This document shows positions 1 through 8,916 of a stretch of DNA of 64,000 bases, piece after piece. A model generated the notes under the pieces. That model was given only the letters and a program-made list of their open reading frames with translations. It did no database searches and had not been told where the DNA came from. Made by a program: the position numbers and the translations under genes. This stretch comes from Bacteroidota bacterium. Lineage in GTDB: Bacteria > Bacteroidota > Bacteroidia > M30B66. The stretch is taken from the NCBI GenBank assembly GCA_027483445.1, contig JAIXUS010000045.1:175270-239269 (forward strand), written 5' to 3'. Positions within the stretch are counted from its first letter, which is position 1; every line of letters begins with the position of its first letter.

Positions 1-1
1 A

Positions 2-1102
2 GTGAAAGCATTTGATGATGCGTATCGTGGCCGTCGTGTTTTTGTAACCGGCCACACCGGTTTCAAGGGCTCCTGGCTGGTGCAATGGCTGCTGCAGCTG
101 GGCGCCGAGGTTGCCGGCTATTCGGTGGACATTCCAAGCCAGCCTTCCAACTTCGAGCTGCTTGGCCTGGACCAGCGCATCCGTCATTACATTGGCGACA
201 TTCGCGATCCGCGGCGCCTGGCAGCGGCCATCGACGAATTCAAGCCAGATGTGGTTTTCCATATGGCGGCGCAAGCCCTGGTCCGGCGTTCCTATGCCGA
301 TCCGGTCGGCACGTTCGAAACCAATGCCATGGGAATGGTGCAACTGCTCGAATGCGTACGCAAGCGCGAGTGGATTTCCGCCGCCATCCTCATCACCAGT
401 GACAAGGCCTATCGCAACGACGAATGGTGCTGGGGCTATCGCGAAGTCGATGCGCTGGGCGGGCATGACCCGTACAGCTCTTCCAAGAGCTGCGCCGACC
501 TGATTGCCCAATCCTATGTGTACTCCTTCATGCGCGAAGGCAAGACGCGAGTGGCTATTACTCGCGCCGGCAATGTGATCGGTGGCGGCGACTGGGCCGC
601 CGACCGTATCGTGCCCGACTGTATCCGTGCCTGGAGCAACAATGAATCCGTGGCGATCCGCAGTCCCCACGCCACGCGTCCGTGGCAGCATGTGCTGGAA
701 CCATTGAGTGGTTATCTGTGGTTGGGCGCACGCTTGCTGCAAGGCGCGACTAGCCTGCATGGCGAGGCCTTCAATTTTGGCCCCGACGCCAAGGTCAACC
801 AGACGGTGGCCGAACTGCTCGATGCAATGAGCACGCGCTGGCCGGGAACGCAGTGGAATGTGCCGCAGGGATTCGAAGAGCAGGGGCGCGAAGCGATGCT
901 GCTCAAGCTGTCCTGCGACAAGGCGCTGTTCCATCTGCAGTGGTCGGCCATTCTCGATTTTCCGGAAACCGTCGCCTTCACGGTGGACTGGTATCGGAAC
1001 TGGCATCAGGGCCAGACCAGCATGGCGGCGTTTACCGACAGCCAGATCACGCTGTACTGCGAGCAAGCCAAAGCCAGGCAGGCTGCATGGATGCAGGCAT
1101 GA
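2..1102 (+). CDS. rfbG: CDP-glucose 4,6-dehydratase
   Basis: Extended short-chain dehydrogenase that converts CDP-D-glucose to CDP-4-keto-6-deoxyglucose, the entry point to CDP-linked deoxy and dideoxy sugars. The N-terminus carries the NAD-binding motif GHTGFKGSW (about residues 17-25), followed by the HMAAQALVRRSY segment diagnostic of this enzyme. The active-site TSDKAY motif and the YSSSK Tyr/Lys pair are present, as is the GGGDWAADRIVPD loop. At 366 aa it is full length for the family. The start is a GTG at base 2, so any upstream ribosome binding site lies outside the window. It overlaps the next gene by 4 bp (ATGA), which implies translational coupling in the polysaccharide operon. Confidence 0.93.
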   Translation: MKAFDDAYRGRRVFVTGHTGFKGSWLVQWLLQLGAEVAGYSVDIPSQPSNFELLGLDQRIRHYIGDIRDPRRLAAAIDEFKPDVVFHMAAQALVRRSYADPVGTFETNAMGMVQLLECVRKREWISAAILITSDKAYRNDEWCWGYREVDALGGHDPYSSSKSCADLIAQSYVYSFMREGKTRVAITRAGNVIGGGDWAADRIVPDCIRAWSNNESVAIRSPHATRPWQHVLEPLSGYLWLGARLLQGATSLHGEAFNFGPDAKVNQTVAELLDAMSTRWPGTQWNVPQGFEEQGREAMLLKLSCDKALFHLQWSAILDFPETVAFTVDWYRNWHQGQTSMAAFTDSQITLYCEQAKARQAAWMQA

Positions 1103-1569
1103 ACAGCCGCATTCACGGACTGATCATCACACCTTTGCGCGAGATCGGCGACGGGCGTGGTTCGGTGCTGCATATGTTGCGCAGTGACGATCCGGCCTTC
1201 ATCGGTTTCGGCGAATGCTATTGCTCGGAAACCTTTCCGGGCGCGGTCAAGGCCTGGAAGCGCCACACGCGGCAGACGCAGAACCTGGCCGTTCCGGCAG
1301 GGCGCTTGCGCCTGGTGGTCTATGACAATCGTCCGGATTCGCCAACGCATGGCGCCTTGGAGGTGTTCGAGCTGGGCCGGCCGGACAATTACGTACGCAT
1401 CACCATTCCGCCCATGCTCTGGTACGGCTTCAGCGCGCTGGGCTCCGCGCCTGCGTTGATCGTCAATTGCGCCAATCTTCCGCATGACCCGCAAGAGAGC
1501 GAGCGTCTGGCGGAAGACGATGCGGCGATACCGTATCGCTGGCAGTCGCAGGTCGGAGGCGAACAATGA
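1099..1569 (+). CDS. dTDP-4-dehydrorhamnose 3,5-epimerase-like cupin protein
   Basis: A 156-aa protein of the RmlC/cupin epimerase class, a little shorter than true RmlC (about 180 aa). The order GxxxGS.LHMLR, FPGAVKAWKRH and then a beta-rich stretch ending in PPMLWYGF matches RmlC-like proteins encoded beside CDP-glucose dehydratases. It probably epimerises or otherwise processes the CDP-4-keto-6-deoxy sugar made by the preceding enzyme; exact substrate unknown. The ATG at 1099 overlaps the upstream stop by 4 bp, and its own stop overlaps the following reductase, so the three sugar genes form a tight block. Confidence 0.8.
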   Translation: MNSRIHGLIITPLREIGDGRGSVLHMLRSDDPAFIGFGECYCSETFPGAVKAWKRHTRQTQNLAVPAGRLRLVVYDNRPDSPTHGALEVFELGRPDNYVRITIPPMLWYGFSALGSAPALIVNCANLPHDPQESERLAEDDAAIPYRWQSQVGGEQ

Positions 1570-2471
1570 CGGCGCATCTGCTGGTGGTTGGCGGCAACGG
1601 TTTTATCGGCCGCCATATTGCGACGCATGCGCTTGGCCTGGGCTGGAAGGTGAGCTGCCTCGGCCTGTCCGGCAAGAGTCTGCCGGGTACGCCCGGCATT
1701 GCCGCGGATATTCGCGACGCCAGCGCTTTGCAGGATGCTTTGCGCGGTCGAGGCTTTGACTATGTGGTCAACTGCGGCGGTTATATCGATCATGCCAATT
1801 TCGGCAACGGTGGCCGCAGCCTGATTGATGCCCACTTCGATGGTGTGCTGAATCTGGTGCAGGCTATCGAACGTTCGACACTGAAGCGTTTCATCAATAT
1901 CGGCAGCAGCGACGAATACGGTTCGGCCGCCGCGCCGCAATCGGAGCTGACTCGCGAAGCGCCGATTTCGCCGTATTCGCTGGGCAAGGTCGCCGCCACC
2001 CACTTCCTGCAGATGATGCATCGGACTGAAGCGCTGCCGGCCGCCACCTTGCGCCTGTTCCTGACCTACGGCCCCGGCCAGGATCAACGCCGCTTCCTGC
2101 CGCAAATCATTCGCGGCTGCCTGGAAGATCGCAGCTTTCCGACTTCGGGCGGCGAGCAGGTGCGTGACTTCTGTTACATCGACGATACCGTGCGGGCGAT
2201 TTTCCTGGCCCTGCAAAACAATGCCATCGATGGCGAAGTGATCAATATCGGTTCGGGCCAGGCTGTTTCGATACGCAGCATGATCGAGACAGTTTGCCGC
2301 ATGACGGGCGGCGGCAAACCGGAGTTTGGCGCCGTGCCCTATCGTCGCGGCGAGAATATGGCCTTGTATGCAGATGTACGTAAGGCCGCCAAACTACTGG
2401 AGTGGAGTCCTCGAATCAGCCTCGAGATCGGTCTGGCGCGCACAATCGAATCGTATCGGGAGGCGCAATGA
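1566..2471 (+). CDS. NAD-dependent epimerase/reductase for a CDP-deoxysugar
   Basis: A 301-aa extended SDR with N-terminal GGNGFIGRHIA dinucleotide-binding loop, a GSSDEYG catalytic Ser region and the SPYSLGK Tyr-x3-Lys motif. In this position, directly after CDP-glucose 4,6-dehydratase and the cupin epimerase, it is most likely the reductase or epimerase that completes the CDP-6-deoxy or dideoxyhexose. The sequence does not decide between abequose, tyvelose or another product. It overlaps both neighbours by 4 bp. Confidence 0.8.
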   Translation: MTAHLLVVGGNGFIGRHIATHALGLGWKVSCLGLSGKSLPGTPGIAADIRDASALQDALRGRGFDYVVNCGGYIDHANFGNGGRSLIDAHFDGVLNLVQAIERSTLKRFINIGSSDEYGSAAAPQSELTREAPISPYSLGKVAATHFLQMMHRTEALPAATLRLFLTYGPGQDQRRFLPQIIRGCLEDRSFPTSGGEQVRDFCYIDDTVRAIFLALQNNAIDGEVINIGSGQAVSIRSMIETVCRMTGGGKPEFGAVPYRRGENMALYADVRKAAKLLEWSPRISLEIGLARTIESYREAQ

Positions 2472-3361
2472 CCCGCCCCCTGGTGACGGTTGTGATGAAC
2501 TGTTTCAATGGCGAGGCTTTCCTGCGCCAGGCGATAGACAGTGTCATTGCGCAGACTTGGATACATTGGGAAATCGTACTCTGGGACAATCAATCCACAG
2601 ACGATAGTGCTGCCATAGCCAAATCCTATGATGACCCTAGAATTCACTATTTCTATGCCCCTTCTCACACGCTGCTTTACGAAGCCCGAAATTATGCGAT
2701 TGAGAAGGCTTCCGGAGAATTACTAGCTTTCCTCGATGTTGACGACTGGTGGCTACCCGAAAAGCTTGAGCGGCAGGTTGCTCTTTTTACTGACCCTGAA
2801 GTTTCTCTTGTATATGGAAATTATTGGGTGATTAACGAGCGGAAGGGAAGAAAGTGGGTGGCGCACAAAAAAAACTTACCAAGCGGCCACATACTTGATG
2901 CCCTACTAGAAAACTATAGAGTTGGCCTATTGACTTTGATGGTGCGGCAGGCACATTTACCACTGTGTAAACCACCATTTGACCCGCGTTTCCATATTAT
3001 TGGTGACTTTGATCTTGTTATTCGCTTGGCTTCGAAAGGAAAAGTGGCGTGTGTTCAAGAGCCTGTAGCCGTTTATCGCATACATGGAGGAAATGAAACT
3101 GCTCTGCGACGGAGCAGACATCTTGAAGAGCTTGCATGCTGGTGCGATGAAATGTCGCAAAAGTCCACCATAGTCAAAAGCAAGAATTTCATTCAAGTAA
3201 ACCTTCATGCCGAATATATCGAGGCTCTGGGTATGTTGCTGGATGGAAAACGCTTGCAAGCAGCCAGACTTTTTTTCTCTATGCGATGGAGCAAATTTAA
3301 AATCAGGATTTTTGTTGCGCTGCTGCTGCCAAGAATGCTTATTTCTCACATAAAGAATTAA
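2468..3361 (+). CDS. Glycosyltransferase family 2
   Basis: A 297-aa GT-A fold transferase. It begins MTRPLVTVVMNCFNGE, the usual GT2 nucleotide-binding start, and has a DVDDWW acidic metal-binding motif near residue 90 and a GDFDLVIRLA acceptor-side segment near residue 180. It should add one sugar to the lipid-linked repeat unit on the cytoplasmic face of the membrane. The ATG at 2468 (ATGA overlap with the reductase stop) is preferred over an in-frame start 66 bp upstream. Base composition falls sharply AT-rich within this gene, marking the start of the exchanged core of the locus. Confidence 0.88.
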   Translation: MTRPLVTVVMNCFNGEAFLRQAIDSVIAQTWIHWEIVLWDNQSTDDSAAIAKSYDDPRIHYFYAPSHTLLYEARNYAIEKASGELLAFLDVDDWWLPEKLERQVALFTDPEVSLVYGNYWVINERKGRKWVAHKKNLPSGHILDALLENYRVGLLTLMVRQAHLPLCKPPFDPRFHIIGDFDLVIRLASKGKVACVQEPVAVYRIHGGNETALRRSRHLEELACWCDEMSQKSTIVKSKNFIQVNLHAEYIEALGMLLDGKRLQAARLFFSMRWSKFKIRIFVALLLPRMLISHIKN

Positions 3362-4704
3362 TGAATATCGGGGCCTATACAAGACTTACGTGGATGGCAG
3401 CATTTCTATTTGCCATTCCTTTCTCTTATGCCTTGCAGGTATTTTTTCGTAATTACATTATCGGAGTAATTCCGTACTTTTTATTGCTGCCGTTGATTCT
3501 GCGAGTTGCTTTAGAGTTAACAAAAAAACGAGTGCAATTAATTCATGGCGTCGACATTTATTCTGTTACCGTGGGCGCTTTGCTATTATTGTCTTCGATC
3601 CACATCGCGGCCTCATTTTTGCAAGGGGTGGATCTTTGGCATTCATTACGCAACCTCGTTATTTACAATTTTAGCTTATTGGTGTTTTTCTACTTCAGAA
3701 GCTATGTAAGCGTGACTGAGGCAAGAATGTGTATGGCTGCCGTTGCCATTGCCTCGCTTATCATTGGCGCCCATTGGTTATTTGATACTTATCAAAAGAT
3801 AGTGCTTCGAGAAATTTCTTATTTCACTGAGCTGTCATATGAATACGTAAAAAATAGAAATAATTTAAGCGACGATCAGGTTAATGTATCCATGTTGAGG
3901 CCAGAATATCGTTCATATGGCCTGATGGATAAGCACACCATGACCGGTGCCGCAGTGCTGGTGGGGGGGCTGGCTCTTCTTGCGTATTGGGGATCAAGCA
4001 ATCTACGCTACTTGGCCTTCGTGGTTTACTTTGTTTTGCTTTCGGTCGGGATGGCTACGACTGCTTGGCTATCATTCGTACTGGTCGCTCCATTTGTTCT
4101 ATTTTTGGCAGGCGACAAGAAGATGGCAGAGACTATGCTGACCAGTTATGGGGTCATGATATTCGGATTGTTCGCTATCTTGGCTTCTCTGACTATAGCG
4201 AGTCCGCAGCTATATGGAAAAATAATCGAAATTGGTGCCGCTCAAATATCTCATGTTGGAAACCTTAGTAACCCAGATAGTACCTCTTATTATTCGATTT
4301 ACAAGGCATATTTCTTGGCCTTTACTGATTTTCTTGCTAACAATCCCATGGCCTTTTATTTCGGCGAAGGTTTTCCGCCGCAGACAGCTTGGCAACGCGG
4401 AGGTGATGTGGGATTTTTCGAGCTTCTTGCGACTTATGGGATTCCTGTGGTTGGATTGCTGTTTGTTACCATAGGCCTTGCTTTCAAAAATATATTTTCA
4501 AGAGCATTTGCTCCAGATGTTACGCCAGAGGAGCGTGGGATTTTGGCGTTCGCCTTCGGAGTTTTGTCCATGTTTGTTATCTCGCAAGTTCATTACAACA
4601 CGTTTTTCAATAAAGCATTTTTTGTGCTCATTCCAATGGCGCTCGGATTGGTATCCCGTTTTTCACCAAAAGTCACGCAAGAAATGCATGTGCAAAGCAA
4701 ATAA
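3361..4704 (+). CDS. O-antigen/polysaccharide polymerase (Wzy-like) membrane protein
   Basis: A 447-aa protein made almost wholly of hydrophobic helices (about 11-12 segments) with a larger periplasmic loop near residues 265-350, the topology of Wzy polymerases. Wzy joins undecaprenyl-linked repeat units in the periplasm. Sequence identity in this family is low, so the call rests on topology, size and position among glycosyltransferases. It is the most AT-rich gene of the locus and its start shares one base with the upstream stop (TAATG). No Wzx flippase is recognised in the window, so that gene presumably lies upstream. Confidence 0.78.
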   Translation: MNIGAYTRLTWMAAFLFAIPFSYALQVFFRNYIIGVIPYFLLLPLILRVALELTKKRVQLIHGVDIYSVTVGALLLLSSIHIAASFLQGVDLWHSLRNLVIYNFSLLVFFYFRSYVSVTEARMCMAAVAIASLIIGAHWLFDTYQKIVLREISYFTELSYEYVKNRNNLSDDQVNVSMLRPEYRSYGLMDKHTMTGAAVLVGGLALLAYWGSSNLRYLAFVVYFVLLSVGMATTAWLSFVLVAPFVLFLAGDKKMAETMLTSYGVMIFGLFAILASLTIASPQLYGKIIEIGAAQISHVGNLSNPDSTSYYSIYKAYFLAFTDFLANNPMAFYFGEGFPPQTAWQRGGDVGFFELLATYGIPVVGLLFVTIGLAFKNIFSRAFAPDVTPEERGILAFAFGVLSMFVISQVHYNTFFNKAFFVLIPMALGLVSRFSPKVTQEMHVQSK

Positions 4705-4772
4705 ATAATCAGGATTCGTTTTGATCGAAACGTGCTCGCCAAGTATCAACAGCAGATTATTTGTCATGAAAA

Positions 4773-5816
4773 ATGACTAGGCTAATAATACACGCGCCCA
4801 ATATTCACCAAGGTGGCGGCGCTGTCCTCTTGTCAGAACTTCTAGCCGTTATTCCCGCACACATTTCAGCGGTGGCGTTGCTGGATGCGCGCTACAGTTT
4901 ACCCGCTTCTCTTGATTCAAACTTACTCGTCCAGCGTGTCGAGCCGACAGTGCTGAGCCGATTCAGGGCTGAGGTCTCGCTTCGTCTACTTGTCGGTGAA
5001 AGCGATAGTGTGTTGTGTTTTGGAAACCTCCCTCCTTTATTTAGACTTAAGGCGGCCCCTACTGTTTTTTTGCAAAATAGGTATCTGGTAGACAAGCAAG
5101 CTTCTCTTTGTGCGTTGCCGTTGAAATCCAGAATTCGTCTTCACATCGAAAAGATCTGGTTGAGGAACTGCCGAAAGAATGCAAGCCACTTTGTGGTTCA
5201 GACCCATTCCATGCAAAGACTGACCGACGCTTGTCTTGGTGTTCAGTCGTCGTGTTTGCCTTTTGTTCCAGCCACTGTCAATTCGTTTTCACAGGTCCAA
5301 AGTGATCAGACCCTTCGACAATTCGATTTCGTGTATGTGGCCTCCGGCGACGCACATAAAAATCATTTTGCCCTGATTGAAGCTTGGAGGTTGCTTTCCG
5401 CAAAAGGTTTATTTCCCTCCCTTGCGCTGACCCTTTCACCGGAGTTGGCGCCAGAACTGTGCCGCCGTGTCGAAAGGGAAGTGGTAACAGGTGGACTACG
5501 CATTCACAACCTTGGATATTTAGCACACACCCGCCTGCTGGAGATTTACCGTGTGTCGGGAGCGCTGATATATCCTTCAAGCTTTGAGTCTTTTGGTCTG
5601 CCACTCATCGAGGCGAGACAAGCTGGACTCCCGGTGCTGGCCCCGGAACTGGATTATGTGAGGGATGTAATCGACCCGCACGAGACTTTCGATCCGCGTT
5701 CGCCAGTGTCCATCGCGCGTGCAGTCATGCGCTACCTCAAAGGCAGGAGTCCACCACATGAGATTCACAGTGCGCAGTCGTGGCTAAATCATGTTATCGA
5801 TGAAGGCCTTTTATGA
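4773..5816 (+). CDS. Glycosyltransferase family 4 (group 1)
   Basis: A 347-aa GT-B transferase. The N-terminal domain opens with a glycine-rich NIHQGGGAVLL loop. The C-terminal nucleotide-sugar domain contains YPSSFESFGLPLIEA (about residues 266-280), the conserved E-x7-E donor-binding motif of family 4. It is probably another repeat-unit sugar transferase. A 68-bp AT-rich gap without a clear terminator separates it from the polymerase. It overlaps the next transferase by 4 bp. Confidence 0.87.
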   Translation: MTRLIIHAPNIHQGGGAVLLSELLAVIPAHISAVALLDARYSLPASLDSNLLVQRVEPTVLSRFRAEVSLRLLVGESDSVLCFGNLPPLFRLKAAPTVFLQNRYLVDKQASLCALPLKSRIRLHIEKIWLRNCRKNASHFVVQTHSMQRLTDACLGVQSSCLPFVPATVNSFSQVQSDQTLRQFDFVYVASGDAHKNHFALIEAWRLLSAKGLFPSLALTLSPELAPELCRRVEREVVTGGLRIHNLGYLAHTRLLEIYRVSGALIYPSSFESFGLPLIEARQAGLPVLAPELDYVRDVIDPHETFDPRSPVSIARAVMRYLKGRSPPHEIHSAQSWLNHVIDEGLL

Positions 5817-7042
5817 GGATCCTGGTGCTCAGTCAGTACTTCTGGCCCGAAAGCTTTCGCATTAACGAGTTGGTCGCTGCACTGCATGCAAAGGGTGTTG
5901 AGGTCGAAGTGCTCACCGGCAAGCCGAACTACCCGGCCGGGTCGGTCTTTGCGGGATACCGTGCATGGGGCTGTACCCGCGAGTCGTTCCAGGGGGTGCC
6001 GCTGCATCGGGTGCCCCTGATGCCTCGCGGCAGGGGGGCGCTGCGCCTGGCCCTCAACTATCTGTCCTTCATCCTGTCCGGACTTGTGTTTGCGCCTTGG
6101 TTGCTCCGCGGCCAGCGCTTCGATGCCATCTTCGTGTTCTCGCCCTCGCCGATTCTCCAGGCGATTCCGGCCATCTGGCTGGGCTGCCTGAAGAAGTGTC
6201 CGGTGCTGCTCTGGGTGCAGGACCTGTGGCCAGAGAGCCTGTCCGCAACCGGGCATGTGACGCATCCCGGCGCGCTGAAGGCAGTCGAGCATGTGGTCAA
6301 GTGGATCTACCGGAAGGTGGACTTGCTCCTGGTGCAGTCGCGCGCATTCATGCCCCGGGTGCAGGCGCTGGCGGCGGACACGCCGGTCGTGTACTACCCC
6401 AATTCCTTTCTGGAAGAGGAACCCGGCGGGGCGCAACCCGACGTGGACTGTCCCGGGTTTGATTGCGGCTTCCCCGTCCTGTTCGCGGGCAACCTTGGTA
6501 CCGCGCAGGCGGTGGATGTGGTGTTAGAGGCGGCGATGCTTCTGGGCGATGAGCCGGATATCCGTTTCGTGATGGTGGGCGACGGCAGCCGGCGCGACTG
6601 GATGATGCGGCAGGCAGCAGAACGTGGCCTGGGAAACCTGGTCTTCCCGGGGCGCTTCCCGGTCGAAGCGATGCCGGTCCTGATGGGGCGGGCGGCGGCA
6701 CTGCTGGTGACGCTGGCAGACACCGAAATCTTCCGCCTGACCATCCCGAGCAAGGTGCAGGCCTACATGGCGGCGGGGCGCCCGATCGTCGCCTGCCTGA
6801 ATGGCGCAGGGGCGGAGGTGGTTGATGAGGCCGGCGCAGGCGTGACCGTGCCGGCAGAGGACGGTGCTGCGCTGGCGCGTGCCATCCGGGCACTCCACGC
6901 CCAGCCCGAGGCGGCGCGGGTGGCCATGGGCGCGCGTGGGCGCCGATACTACGAAGAACATTTCTCTCACGAAAAACTGGTGGATGAACTGATCGCCCGT
7001 CTTGATCAGTGCGCACACCGATATCGAGGACATGAAGCATGA
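5813..7042 (+). CDS. wbuB: WbuB-like glycosyltransferase (probable L-FucNAc transferase)
   Basis: A 409-aa family 4 transferase. The opening MRILVLSQYFWPE, the VLTGKPNYP segment and VLLWVQDLWPES are hallmarks of the WbuB group, which transfers N-acetyl-L-fucosamine. That fits the three downstream fnl-type genes that make UDP-L-FucNAc. Base composition returns to GC-rich here, unlike the four genes before it, so this block (wbuB-fnlB-fnlA-fnlC) may have been acquired as a unit. It overlaps neighbours by 4 bp on both sides. Confidence 0.85.
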   Translation: MRILVLSQYFWPESFRINELVAALHAKGVEVEVLTGKPNYPAGSVFAGYRAWGCTRESFQGVPLHRVPLMPRGRGALRLALNYLSFILSGLVFAPWLLRGQRFDAIFVFSPSPILQAIPAIWLGCLKKCPVLLWVQDLWPESLSATGHVTHPGALKAVEHVVKWIYRKVDLLLVQSRAFMPRVQALAADTPVVYYPNSFLEEEPGGAQPDVDCPGFDCGFPVLFAGNLGTAQAVDVVLEAAMLLGDEPDIRFVMVGDGSRRDWMMRQAAERGLGNLVFPGRFPVEAMPVLMGRAAALLVTLADTEIFRLTIPSKVQAYMAAGRPIVACLNGAGAEVVDEAGAGVTVPAEDGAALARAIRALHAQPEAARVAMGARGRRYYEEHFSHEKLVDELIARLDQCAHRYRGHEA

Positions 7043-7890
7043 GAATTCTGGTGCTTGGCGCGAGTGGCATGCTCGGCAACGCCATGTTGAGGGTCATGAG
7101 CGCACAAGAGAAGTGGTCTGCCTTTGGTACCGTTCGCGGCGCCGACCCGGACTTGCACGCGGCTGCGCCGCGCGCGGTGCTGATTCCAGGTGTCCACGCA
7201 GACCAACCGGACAGCCTGTTGGCCGCCTTCGCGCAGGCGCGTCCCGACGTAGTCATCAACTGCGTCGGCTTGGTCAAGCAGTTGTCGAACGCTGAGGATC
7301 CGCTGGTCGCGGTGCCGATCAATACCCTGCTGCCGCATCGGCTTGCGCGGATGTGCGAGGTGGCCGGGTCGCGGCTGGTGCATATCAGTACGGACTGCGT
7401 GTTTTCCGGAAAGCAGGGCAACTACCTAGAATCCGACCTGGCTGATGCGAAGGATGTCTACGGGCGCTCGAAACTGCTCGGCGAGGTCGACTACCCACAT
7501 GCAGTGACACTGCGCACCTCTATCATCGGGCACGAACTGCGCAGCACACATGGCTTGGTCGACTGGTTCCTGTCGCAGCATGCGCGGGTCAAAGGTTATA
7601 CCGAGGCGGTCTTCTCCGGCTTGCCGACCTGCGAGCTGGCCCGGGTGGTGCGAGATTTCGTCATTCCACATGCCAGCCTGCGCGGCGTTTACCACGTGGC
7701 TGCCGAGCCGATCTCCAAATACGATCTACTCCAACTGGTGAACCGGGTCTATGGCAAGGCACTGGAAATCGAGCCCGACGATAGAGTGAAGATTTATCGT
7801 TCGCTTAACGCCGACCGCTTCCGAGAGGTCACAGGATATGTGGCGCCTTCATGGCCGGAGCTAGTCGCACGAATGCATGATTTTGGCTAA
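7039..7890 (+). CDS. fnlB: FnlB/WbjC-type UDP-4-keto sugar reductase (RmlD-like)
   Basis: A 283-aa RmlD-like SDR with GASGMLGNAM near the N-terminus, the HISTDCVFSG motif and the YGRSKLLGEV Tyr/Lys motif. With its neighbours it fits WbjC/FnlB, which reduces the C4 keto group in UDP-N-acetyl-L-fucosamine synthesis. It is coupled to wbuB by a 4-bp overlap and followed 12 bp later by the dehydratase. A generic dTDP-rhamnose reductase is less likely because no other rml genes are present. Confidence 0.83.
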   Translation: MRILVLGASGMLGNAMLRVMSAQEKWSAFGTVRGADPDLHAAAPRAVLIPGVHADQPDSLLAAFAQARPDVVINCVGLVKQLSNAEDPLVAVPINTLLPHRLARMCEVAGSRLVHISTDCVFSGKQGNYLESDLADAKDVYGRSKLLGEVDYPHAVTLRTSIIGHELRSTHGLVDWFLSQHARVKGYTEAVFSGLPTCELARVVRDFVIPHASLRGVYHVAAEPISKYDLLQLVNRVYGKALEIEPDDRVKIYRSLNADRFREVTGYVAPSWPELVARMHDFG

Positions 7891-7902
7891 AAAGGGAACG
7901 GG

Positions 7903-8916
7903 ATGTTCAACAACAAAACATTGATGATTACGGGTGGTACTGGCTCGTTCGGGCAGACCGTTCTAAAGCGCTTTCTCGACAAGGATGTGCGCGAGATTCG
8001 GATTTTCAGTCGGGATGAAAAGAAGCAGGAAGACATGCGCATTGCGCTAAATCATCCTAAGTTGCGGTTTTACATAGGTGATGTGCGCGACGAAGCGAGC
8101 TTGCGGCAGGCCATGAAGGGGGTGAACTACGTATTCCATGCGGCAGCATTGAAGCAGGTGCCTTCCTGCGAGTTTTACCCGATGGAAGCCTTGCGCACCA
8201 ATGTGATGGGCACTGAAAACGTACTAAACGCAGCGACCGATGCCGGTGTCGAACGGGTGGTGGTATTGTCCACCGACAAGGCGGTCTATCCAATCAACGC
8301 CATGGGTATTTCCAAGGCGATGGCCGAGAAGGTGATGGTTGCCAAAGCCCGGTTGCAGCAACTTGGAGAGACGGTCTTTTGCGCTACGCGCTACGGCAAC
8401 GTGATGGCCTCCCGTGGGTCTGTCATTCCGCTATTCGTATCGCAGATCAAGGAAGGTCGTCCGCTGACCGTCACCGACCCGAACATGACCCGCTTCCTGA
8501 TGTCTTTGGAAGATTCTGTGGACCTGGTGCTGTATGCCTTCACGCATGGCCAGCAGGGAGACATTTTTGTGCAGAAGGCGCCTGCCTCAACCGTAGGTGA
8601 TCTTGCACAAGCACTCAAAGAGCTGTTTGGGCAGCCCGAAAAGCAGACGCAGGTGATTGGAACGCGGCACGGTGAGAAGCTTTACGAATCGCTGATATCC
8701 CGTGAGGAGATGGCGCATGCCATCGACATGGTGGGCTATTACCGCATTCCTGCCGACAACCGTGACTTGAATTACGCCAAGTACTTCAGCGAGGGGGATG
8801 CTGACATCTCGACGCTGGACGACTACACCTCACACAACACCAAGCGCCTGAATGTTGAAGAGGTGAAGTCCTTGCTCCTGACCTTGGACTACATCAAGGA
8901 TGAGTTGAATGCTTAA
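7903..8916 (+). CDS. fnlA: FnlA/WbjB-type UDP-GlcNAc 4,6-dehydratase/5-epimerase
   Basis: A 337-aa soluble SDR starting MFNNKTLMITGGTGSFGQ, with RIFSRDEKKQ and STDKAVYPINAMG-SK motifs typical of the WbjB/FnlA/CapE group. It converts UDP-GlcNAc to UDP-2-acetamido-2,6-dideoxy-L-arabino-hexos-4-ulose, the first step of UDP-L-FucNAc synthesis. Unlike the WbpM-like protein later in the locus it has no membrane domain. It overlaps fnlC by 8 bp. Confidence 0.92.
   Translation: MFNNKTLMITGGTGSFGQTVLKRFLDKDVREIRIFSRDEKKQEDMRIALNHPKLRFYIGDVRDEASLRQAMKGVNYVFHAAALKQVPSCEFYPMEALRTNVMGTENVLNAATDAGVERVVVLSTDKAVYPINAMGISKAMAEKVMVAKARLQQLGETVFCATRYGNVMASRGSVIPLFVSQIKEGRPLTVTDPNMTRFLMSLEDSVDLVLYAFTHGQQGDIFVQKAPASTVGDLAQALKELFGQPEKQTQVIGTRHGEKLYESLISREEMAHAIDMVGYYRIPADNRDLNYAKYFSEGDADISTLDDYTSHNTKRLNVEEVKSLLLTLDYIKDELNA

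Noticed and set aside
712..981. Numerous minus-strand frames across 0.7-14 kb
   Set aside because: They are antisense shadows of GC-rich sugar genes with no family resemblance or ribosome binding sites.
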